Source: Triglochin maritima (lineage: Eukaryota > Streptophyta > Magnoliopsida > Alismatales > Juncaginaceae). From it: 64,000 bases of DNA. Position numbers and translations under genes: made by a program. The stretch covers positions 22,898,001-22,962,000 of the forward strand of contig OY821777.1 in the NCBI GenBank assembly GCA_963682175.1, in the 5' to 3' direction. Below are positions 55,598 to 64,000 of the stretch, one piece after another (position 1 is the stretch's first letter; each line of letters starts with the position of its first letter). The notes beneath the pieces were generated by a model, which was not told where the DNA came from, made no database searches, and saw nothing but the letters and a program-made list of their open reading frames with translations.

Positions 55598-55888
55598 AAA
55601 CTCTTTCAAAAAGGAATCTTCCCCTAAAATGAAACTTGTACATATGAAGATGGGAGCCCAAATGAAACTTTTCCCCAAAAGGAATCTTCCACTAAAAAGG
55701 ATACTTTCCCTGAACAGGGATTTTCCCCGAGAGGAAGTTTTCCTGTAAAAGACACCTTCCCCAAAAATGGAAACTTTTCGAAAACAAGGAAAAACACACG
55801 AACACAACCAAACAACATAACAAAGCATCACACAAGTATGAAGGATGAAAATGTAGTTTATTATAGTATCAGATAAATGGGTCTTACA
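55598..55888 (-). repeat. Probable LTR start of a chromovirus-type element, with short tandem repeat
   Basis: On the minus strand the sequence after the pol stop reads TTGGGATGTAAGACCC, and TGTAAGACCC (55888-55879) is a plausible LTR start. Between about 55600 and 55780 are seven or eight degenerate 17-18 bp units, each ending TTCCCC or similar on the plus strand. The left end is truncated at E6. Confidence 0.5.
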
Positions 55889-55923
55889 TCCCAACCCTTT
55901 TAAATAAATTTTGTCCTCGAAAT

Positions 55924-56207
55924 TTACTATCCCTAACCCTCGACGAAGACTTCAGGATACAAACTCCTTACATAATTCTCACACTCCCAAGTGGCTTCGC
56001 TTGCATTGGGATGCTGCCAGGGGACCTTCACCATTAGGATGGTTTGACACCTCAGCTGCCGCTCAACATGCTCCAAGATCCCACGGGTCACTCCTTCAAG
56101 GTCATGTCATGTGGAATCTCCAGTAGCTCGTGCAAAATCCCATGTGATGGGCTCCCAAAAACTTCCTCAGCATGGAGATGTGGAATATGTTGTGCTGGCC
56201 AGCGAAT
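55924..56207 (-). pseudogene. Chromovirus-type Ty3/gypsy pol C-terminus
   Basis: Minus strand, three reading frames needed. HNIFHISMLRK (about 56195-56160) is the integrase C-terminal signature. WQHPNASEATWECE (about 56010-55970) is the usual phrase at the end of plant chromovirus pol, followed by a KFRGQ-like end at about 55920. At least one frameshift and stops are present. This is a different lineage from the rest of the window. It is cut on the right by the LTR at 56208. Confidence 0.72.
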
Positions 56208-57743
56208 TGTGATGTAAAGTCACTCAATACCGCAAGTGCACGACGTCGGTGAAGATGTAGCAAGTATGGGTCATACCACGAGGAGTTGTGCGCGTTGTTG
56301 TTGTCACCATACTTGAGTGGGGAAAAATAGATGGAGAGATTTTGGCTAACCTAACTAAACTAAACTATGATATAAGAAAACAATCTAACTAAACCCCTTG
56401 GAGTGGAGGTGCAATAGTGAGGTGTGTGTGCATGAGGGTGTCCAACCATAAGCATATGTGTAAGAGTGTGTGTTTACAAGTAGGAGCTAATGTGGAACAA
56501 AAGTGTGAAACACATACAATTACATGGTAGACAAGACTAGGATAGGTTAGCATGAAGTTAAGATCAATTTTATGGATTATCAAGTATGCAATAAGCACCA
56601 AGTGTGACTATTAGAGCTTCAATCAATCCGAAACATAACCTTAGTTCATTCAAGCAACATAAACCAAATCAAGTAACCATTCATTTCAAGTCAATTCTAT
56701 CATCAAATAAAACTCATCATAAGCAACATGTCAAAAATAGACCTAGCTTGAAACAAGTACCTAGTGTGGCCATTATCTCATCTATAACAAGATTAACATG
56801 ATACAAGTTTTAGATCTAACATTAAGAACATGGAAATGACATAAACTTTGGAACCCATCATACACTTCACCATCAACTACATTACCTCCACCCCAAATAG
56901 GGTGGATATACTCACTAATCATCATAACAAGCAAGAAAACTAAGAGATTAATACTAAACATGGCATAAAACTTTAACTAGAACCAACAAAATCACAAACA
57001 AATTGGATAGAAAGGAAGTAAATGACAACAAGAATCAAAATATCCCTAAAGATTATAAGAGAAGTAACATTACAAGCTGCGAAGCCCACCTTCTCAACTG
57101 CACAAAATAGGTAAACCTAAGCTACTCTAATGGAGGAGGCTGAGAAGAAGAAGAAAGGTAGAAGAAACATTGCTATTTATAGAAGAAATAAAGGTTTGGA
57201 TGGATTTGTAAGCAATGCGACGATTTAATCACTTTCACTATAGTCTGGTACACCCAAAGCATAGAGACGAAGCCACGGGACAAATTGGGGCCAAATTGGG
57301 GCAACTTGATCCGCCACCAAGTTAAAATCCGCCACTGGCGAGTCATTTGTTTCTGATCTGCCATGTTTTTCTCCAACAACTTAAATGTTGAATTTTGCAC
57401 GTGGGGTGCACTCCTGGTCCGCTGATTCGAGCATGTTTGTCTTTAATTTCCCAAATACTCCTCAAGATCATGGTATTGAAGGTTTTTTGTGCCCGATACG
57501 TTTTTTCTGCATTTAGGTCCCCCTAAATCCTTCTTGATTTGCAGATGTGTCCTTGTGCATGATAAACATGTCCACTTTGCTTCATTTGATTACTTTCTTC
57601 TTAGATTTCAGTCTTTTTCTCTTCCCTTCTCTTCTTTATTACCTAATACCGGAAATACTACAAACAAACACTCTAGTAGCACACAATTGGGATAAAATAA
57701 AGAATATATAACATGAATGCAATGTATGATATGCTACTAATCA
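56208..57743 (-). repeat. E8 3' LTR, second LTR family
   Basis: Minus-strand LTR whose U3 begins TGATTAGTAGCATATCATAC (right end, 57743) and whose U5 keeps the clan motif ACCGCAAGTGCACG near the left end. TATTTATA is at 57174-57181. Instead of the AATT dyad it has a GCCACTGGCG core (about 57333-57342). It is followed on the right by a polypurine-like tract. Confidence 0.75.
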
Positions 57744-58130
57744 AATACCCCATCACGTACCTTTTGCTAGTCCAGAGGAAAAGAAAGAAAGAGAAAAATG
57801 AAAGAAAATAAGACATACGAAAAAAAAAATCCCAACTCACTTTCATTGGAATCATGGTTGCACTTAGCGCGTGCAACAAGCCGTTAAACCTCCTTGTTGC
57901 CAAGAATGAGGAGTGGTGTTTCCCAATGGTTTTCAGCAGATAGACCCACAAAATCCAACCATTGATGCGTTATTCAACCTATCAACATGACTCGATTGAC
58001 CTACTTTCGTCGATCATTGGACAAGGTAATCCTATGGGCCGACTCTATATATGTATCCAGTCCACACACCTAGCATGGTGAACCATTCGTGCAAGTTAAT
58101 TAAGGACTTAAGTGAAAGACATGCGCAACT
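57744..58130 (-). other. E8 3' spacer fragment
   Basis: Minus-oriented spacer with CCCATCACGTACCTTTTGCTAG and the conserved GTGCAACAAGCCGTTAAACC region. Cut at 58130 by the LTR of E9. No gene. Confidence 0.7.
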
Positions 58131-59971
58131 GTTGTGCTAGTTTTAAATACCGCAAGTTCACGGTGTTGGTTAAGATATGGCAAATACGGGTCAATCCACG
58201 GGGAGGTGTGTCGACTCTGGTTCATTCGAAGGCAAGTGGGAAAAGAGAGGAGAAGAAGTTGATTACGCTAAACTAGACTAAACTAGTAAGCACAAACAAG
58301 GAAATGAAAGCACACAACAATGAAACTAAACTAACTAAGACAACAAGCAGGAATTCAGGAATGGAAACCCCTAAGGGGTGGAGTGTGTGCACATATGAAG
58401 TGAAATAAGTGATGAATTACACATGTAAGCATGTATGTGTGTGTGTCATCTGTGTGTCTTCATGCATAGGAATTGTCTAAAGATGTGGCAAAACCAATCA
58501 ATCCATTCACACAACTTATCGACAATTACTACTTGATTGACATAAGACTAGGCTCAGCATGAGAGGTGTCTAAATGTTATGGCAAGACTCATCAAAAAAA
58601 AGAACTCATGTGCAGAACAAAGCTAAGCATGGGAAGTGTCTAAATGTTATGGCAAAACCCATCAAAACAAAGTTTATTCAATCAATCAAGCAAGCAAACA
58701 CAAATACAAACACATAACTAACATGTAGCATATTCAACAGGCAATTTCAGTCAATAAACATGAGGAAACTAAGCATGGGAACTGTCTAAATCTTATGACA
58801 AAACCCATAAAAAATCCCTCATCATGTAGATGATTAAAATACCCCCCAATAAACATACAAACATGCAAGTCTACACAATCAAAAAGTTCATCAAACATCC
58901 AAACTTCACAACATATACGTACATCATCTCCACCCCCAAACGGGATGGAACTACTCACACATTATTAAGCTAACATTCATTTTAAGGAAAGAAAACATGC
59001 TAATTAATTCTACGAATATTAAAACAAACGAAATTAACTAAGCATGCAAGACTAAAAGAAACAACAAGGAACTAACAAAACATTCTTTATTTCTCACTCA
59101 CGTTAGAAGTTGCTTATCTCCACCAGAGTTTTGCTCCAAGGCTTTAGTCCTAGCAGAGAGAATGGCCACCAAGAGAGGAGATGGTTACGAGGGACGAGGA
59201 AGAGTTCTATTTAGTTTCCGATCGCAATTTTGAATATGGAATTCAAAGGGATCAAATAGGAAATGATACTCTGAATTATATAACTATAATGAAATATACG
59301 ATCAATCAACATTTATCAAATTTGAAAAAGAATCAGAAAAAATGGTTCGATCCTCTGATTTCTCGAACCAAGAGATCCATGAATCGGGATCCTGATGCAT
59401 ATAGATACAAATGGTCCAATAAGAGCAAGAATTTCCAGGAACATTTGGAATATTTCGTTTCTGAACAAAAAAACCGATGTGGGACTACTCACATACTATA
59501 AATGGACATAAAACAACATAATAGAACACCTGACTAAACCATGAACCATTTGGAGTTATTTGGACGGGCAATTGGCGGTCTGGGACATCCAATTGGCGGT
59601 GTGGATTGGTTGGATCGAGTTTGGATTTGAATGGCTCTTTTCTAGCTTAATTTCTTTACGTTTGGTGAAGCCGATTTGGTTGTTGATGTTTACGCCCAAA
59701 TCTAATTGCCAAAATACTCCACATGATGGTGTGGAGCTTCTCGATTTGATCATTGGTCCATTTGGTTTACATTCGGGTCCTTCTCTCTTACATCGCAATC
59801 CATAAGTCTTGCAATTCAATCATTTTTCTTGCTTTTAGGTCATTTTTGTGTCTCTTCTTCTCACTTGTTTTATTCCTGAAACTTAAAAAGTAAACTCGTT
59901 ACGTATCATTGCTTAGGTTAAGAATAAAGGATATAGGACACAATTATATGCATGATATAATGTCAATCAAA
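58131..59971 (-). repeat. E9 3' LTR with organellar insertion
   Basis: TGTTGTGCTAG ... ATGTCAATCA, length 1841 bp including about 259 bp of ycf2 (59214-59472). A degraded dyad pair lies near 59565-59605. The insertion falls between the TATA box and the USE-like motif and removes part of the TATA box. Confidence 0.82.
59214..59472 (+). pseudogene. ycf2: Chloroplast ycf2 fragment in nuclear DNA
   Basis: The plus strand encodes [19 protein letters not shown] and later [29 protein letters not shown] and [14 protein letters not shown], an internal part of the chloroplast Ycf2 protein. Ycf2 is a large essential plastid protein of over 2000 residues; only about 85 codons are here. A short in-frame gap and several substitutions show that it is a decaying nuclear copy. 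Left junction: LTR sequence GAGTTCTATTTA then GTTTCCGATCG. Right junction: GAACAAAAAAA then CCGATGTGGGAC of the LTR. About 33 bp of LTR were lost. The frame stays open from LTR into ycf2 (59181-59501), but this is chance. Confidence 0.93.
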
Positions 59972-61289
59972 TACCCTCACACTTAACTTTTGCTAGACCC
60001 GAGCAAAAGAAATAAAGAGAGAAAAAGAAAGAAATTTCGTAAAAAAGTGAAATCCTAACTCACTTTCATATGAATCACGGTTGCACTTAGCATGTGCAAC
60101 AAGACGTTAAACCCCCTTGTCGCATTATGATTTACACTGGATGGTGTTGGATTCACCTAGGGTTGGGTTTCGTGCATCATTTCCTGTGAGGACTTACACT
60201 ATCACGTACACCTTCCCCTAAATCTCCACATAGGGTGATCCCTACCACCCGTGTAACGGGAGTTCGGTCGGTGCATCCAAAGTTAGATGACTCGAAAGCA
60301 CCAGGCACCAAGTCCCCTTGGACCTAATTTCCCGAGTGATAGAAGTCGTGCGACAAGAGACAACACCACTTATTTATTTCATATCTACGTGGGAACCAAA
60401 TTCCCTATACTTAAAGTTTCACAACTAGATTTTAAGGGTCCCTGACTACGACAAACTTCCTTATACTAACAGACACAAATTATTTCTCTCACTTCGTTCT
60501 GGGTGGACTTCTTTAATTTTTTTGAGTACTGAAACCCTATGATTACTCTCCCCCCGAGCGAAAACCGGGGTGCATCGTAACGACTAGATAAGGCCCAAAA
60601 CCTGTGTACTAAATATCCTAATGCATCATGTTCAAGTCAATTTTGGGAGCTTCCTTTTTAATTTGCCTCTCAATGGTTTTGCACATGCTAAACACTCGCA
60701 AAACCCACAAAATATTTTCTTTCGCAAATACATGAAGATTTTGTAGTTAATGTCAAAATTTAAAGCATTAGGCAAGCCAAAGAAGACAAGTCACCCAAGG
60801 ATCATGGCAAACGGATATATTGATATTAAATGTAACACACTAACATGACTCTAACAATGCAATAAAAGAAAACAAAAACAAAAACAAAAAGAGAAGTACT
60901 CGACTATGTACACACGTAAACCCCCCCCCCCCAACACTTAGATCATGCATTGTCCCCAATGATTGTGAGCATGATACTACATGGATTTATGCATGAAAAA
61001 GAAAAACATCTCAACAACGTGAAGCACAAAGGGAAGTTCATGGTTATGTTATTAGACACAAACCCAAATTCCCCTCAAAACCTGTGAAATACTAAAGAAG
61101 GGATGCAAATACGTGAAAGAAATGAGACCCAAATACAGCACAGTTGGAGCCCACAACAATCAGTGCTCACTCTTGGAGTCTTCTTTCTTTACTTTTTTTC
61201 CTTTTTTTATTTTTTTTTTGAAATATAAATATGTACATAAATAAGTTCCCATATTCATTTGTCAAAGGACATCAAATGGGAACCTCAAA
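59972..61289 (-). other. E9 3' spacer
   Basis: Noncoding spacer with polypurine tract at 59972-59990, a run of 13-14 C (about 60919-60932) at the internal polypurine-like motif, and T-rich tracts near 61200. A piece expected between about 60115 and 60160 is replaced by shorter unrelated sequence. No gene. Confidence 0.7.
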
Positions 61290-62760
61290 AGTGGGTCAAT
61301 GCACTTGGAATCGGAATATGACACCACGCAGGACCAGAATAGTCAGCATTGGGCCCCTCACAAAGAGCACAAGATGTATGGAGAGGTTCATGAATTAGAC
61401 GCAAATGCGTCTCATTCAAAGATCAAACTGAAAGAGTTCCAACCACTCAAGAGTTTGGTAACAATTGTGCAACGAAAGAAGAGTTTCCCCCATTGCGGTA
61501 CTGAAGTTAAGATTATCAATCCAAACTCTCCAACCACAAGGCTGATGGGTCGCAACGAGGTCAAGAACGTCGTTATGCATGTGTGACTCACCATGCAAAA
61601 AGTAAATGGGTCTCTTACCCAAGGTATCCTCTAAGGAACACCCAATACCCTTGTTGGCAATGTACTTATTTGATGTCCCATTATTTTCAAGGTGATCAGG
61701 AACAATAGTGAGAGGCAAATTCTCATCAGCCAGTATGAGATTAAGGGTACTAGGGAGCTCTAGCTCAACCATAGGTGAGTCCTTAGGAGGCACAACAATA
61801 AAATCGTATGGCTCAAGGGCCACGGGACAACATGATAAGGCACATTCCTTTGCAGACTCATAATATAACTGGTCCATGTCATTCTCAATTGGAATCTAAA
61901 CCTCCACCAAGTGATCATGAATTGAAACCCCAAGTCCCTCAAACTAACTAGGAGTTTCACTTTGAAAGATTGTGCTTTGAATTTGTGGATGTGGTGGTGG
62001 TTCTATATTAGAAGATAAATCCTCATGTTGACAAGAAAAGTTACGCTCCTCACGTTCACATAATTGTTGCGTGATTTGACTCACTTGCTTTGCCATATTT
62101 TGCATGGACTGTTGAGTGATTTCCACAACGTAAGGAGAATTTGTTTCAGGAATCATGTATGTGGTCAATTGTGAGGCTCAAGTCAGAGCTTGGGATATTT
62201 TGGGGCTAGGAATTGATGGGCTGAGAATGAGTCCCATGATTGGGAGTAGGGTGTTGGTAGAATTCTGGGTATGCAGGAGGAGGATGATGGGGTGAAAATG
62301 ATGTATAAGAATTTAAATCAGAATTGTCGCCCCACGAATCCATCCCTCTTGGGTTGTACGCGGATGCTTAAAGGTCACATAAGCATTTTGGGAAAATATG
62401 GGCTCATACTCAGGCTCTAGAGGAACAAAAAGACATTTCCCGACAATATAACCACTCAAGCCGTAATAGTCACATGATACAAGTACTGGAGCTACCGCTG
62501 CACTCATGTCATCTCAGTTTGTTGAGCAACATATAATCCGACATAACTAGATGGTGGTCTAGCCGTCGGTGCCTCTCTCATATTACCCCAATTTGAAGAC
62601 TACATAGTCACACAATAAAGATTGTCCGACCCATACGGGGTGTTAGTCTGAGGCACCCCAGGATGCATGTGTTCGGAGTACCAAGGAGAATATCCTGGTC
62701 CCAACAATGAAATGGATGGTCACCCATGTAACCACCCATCTCAACAATGAACTCTCGAGT
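61290..62760 (-). pseudogene. E9 short gag-like gene, broken
   Basis: Minus-strand homologue of the E4 gene. The zinc knuckle is dead: CDYYGLSGYIVGKC (about 62480-62437) has lost the second Cys and the His. A large part of the N-terminal region near 62510 is deleted. The C-terminal block is readable as one frame (61877-61416) with KDSPMVELELPS, ENLPLTIVPDHL and CGWRVWIDN (about 61540-61510). It lacks Gag core and protease like E4 and E5. Confidence 0.78.
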
Positions 62761-63166
62761 CGACCACTCTCACCACCATGAGGCCAACCTCGCAAAAAGT
62801 GCTCGATTTGACCCTAAAATGCTAACAAAGAGTGTAAAAGGGAGGAGACTGGAACGTAGAGGAAGGTGAGAAGAAGATGACTCAAAGGAGAAGGGAAGAA
62901 TCCCTAAAACTAGCTAGGTAAAGGTGAGGGTAGAAGCCTATCTAGTAAACAAGGCTCACATAGCCTACAATCACTATAGGTCCTTACAGCTAGACGTCGC
63001 CAAACTTTGAGGTCACATGGCCTCAACACGTCTCACCTTCCAACGATGAAGACCACAGAGCCCAGCAAGTGAGCCAAGATCCGGAGATCTCGTCTCACCT
63101 ACTATCGACCATGTCCGCGACGCCAATCAGGCTATGACGGTCGCGACCAAATCACTCTCCTAATGC
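62761..63166 (-). other. E9 leader fragment
   Basis: Gag-proximal 400 bp of the leader, similar to 27720-28100, cut where the next LTR begins. Confidence 0.7.
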
Positions 63167-64000
63167 GCAGGATTAGTAGCATATCATGCATCATATTCAT
63201 GCTATATATCCTTTGTTTTATGCCAGTGCTATGCTACTCGAGTTGTTGTTTGTAGTGTTTCCGGAGTTACGTAATAAAGAAAAGGAAAGGAGCAAAAAAG
63301 ATCTAAATGTAACAAGTATGGACTGATTTGGAAGGTTCTGGACCAATTTGTAATGCACAAGGATTGGATTTCAAATCAGGAATGATCCAAGTGAAAACCC
63401 AGAGGGACCTGATGGTAAAGGACAAACTGTTGTGCCACATGACTTGTATCAAATCAGTTTTCTCAAAGTAAAATCAAAGTGATTCGAGCCAGTGAACTAG
63501 GACTTCACCCCACATGCCAAATGAAGAAACAAAGTAGCAGCCAAAATCGCTGCTCGATCAGACATATTTTATTCGCCAGTGGCGGATCAAAAGGGTCCAA
63601 TGGTCTAATTTTGGTCGTGGGTCGTGTATTCGGGTAAGAACATTCCCGGACCATCAGATGTGATTTAGAGCCATCATATTATTCCCAGATTAATACTAAC
63701 CATGTATTAGTCAATATATACCATTGTATCCCCTCCTCCCCCACTTCTTCTTGCTCCATTATTTTTAGGTTTTGTTTTGCTGTTGATTAGTGTTGGAGGA
63801 GAAGAAGGAGGAATTTCGTAATCTTTTCATTTTAATTTAGTGGAACCTTTCTCTTTCATTAATGTCTTTTACTTTCATGCAATTTCTTTGATGTTGTTGT
63901 TTGTTTAATCTTGTTTTTAATCATTTCCATTATGGTTTTATGTTGTTTTTAATATTCTTTAGTTTAGATATGAGTAGAGACTAGTTCATTCCCACGGGGG
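63167..64000 (+). repeat. Second-family LTR, 5' part, running off the window
   Basis: Begins GGATTAGTAGCATATCATGC, one base from the terminus seen at 57743. It contains the core TTCGCCAGTGGCGGAT (about 63570-63586), a TATA-like ATATATACC near 63712, and reaches the R-region CCCACGGGGG at the very end. Orientation is plus, opposite to E8. Confidence 0.75.

Larger units (their letters stand above)
58131..63166 (-). mobile_element. E9: gag-only element of the E4/E5 subfamily, truncated
   Basis: Minus-strand 3' LTR (58131-59971), spacer, gag (62760-61290) and part of the leader. It is cut at 63166 by the start of a second-family LTR. It appears to sit in E8's spacer. The 5' LTR and primer site are not in the window. 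Confidence 0.8.

Noticed and set aside
56389..56601. Minus-strand frame of 70 codons in the second-family LTR
   Set aside because: Falls in R/U5 with no domain and no counterpart in the other LTR.

Overview
This window is repeat DNA from a flowering-plant nuclear genome. I found no ordinary host gene. It is a nested, rearranged pile of LTR retrotransposons. Most belong to one Ty3/gypsy clan. Its primer-binding sites match the 3' end of plant tRNA-Asp (complement of TGGCGCCGTTGCCGGGGA), its polyprotein has a DLG-type retropepsin, and its integrase tail shows no chromodomain. These traits point to an Athila-like lineage; that assignment is inference. A fragment of chloroplast ycf2 (about 59214-59472) confirms a plant nucleus. 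I cannot name the species.

Layout, using my own labels. E1 (+, 1-4814) is the 3' part of a gag-protease element. E2 (-, 4818 to about 42238) faces it tail to tail. The join is a near-perfect 5.36-kb palindrome (2138-7494). E3 (-, 11241-36479, target-site duplication AGGTG) is a nearly full-length element with gag, protease, RT, RNase H and integrase remains. It is inserted in E2's leader. E4 (+, 15973 to about 22640) and E5 (-, about 22647-30325) lie tail to tail inside E3's pol. A solo LTR (23208-24764) sits in E5's spacer. X1 (37217 to about 40955) is an unrelated insertion in E2's leader and carries its own solo LTR (38804-40367). E6 (+, about 42239 to about 55597) is split by E7 (+, 42589-51116, duplication ATTAG), the only structurally complete element. 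Then come a chromovirus-type fragment (about 55598-56207), a second LTR family (E8, 56208-58130), E9 (-, 58131-63166) with the ycf2 insertion in its LTR, and the start of another second-family LTR (63167 to the end).

The elements fall into three gag subfamilies: E1/E2/E7, E4/E5/E9 and E3/E6. Apart from E3 they lack recognisable pol. In the first two groups the gag polyprotein ends in a shrunken remnant of the RT N-terminus (GWRV...D motif). They were therefore probably non-autonomous and relied on an E3-like relative. Every coding region except the visible part of E1 is broken.

The regulatory parts are better conserved than the proteins. Many LTRs share five 21-bp units in U3, an 18-20 bp dyad, and a motif matching the plant snRNA upstream sequence element placed exactly 32 nt before TATAAATA. 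The leader carries the same dyad family about 130 nt after the primer site, next to a splice-donor-like CTG|GTGAGC. These shared cis modules, the palindrome and the RT-derived gag tail are the most interesting content.
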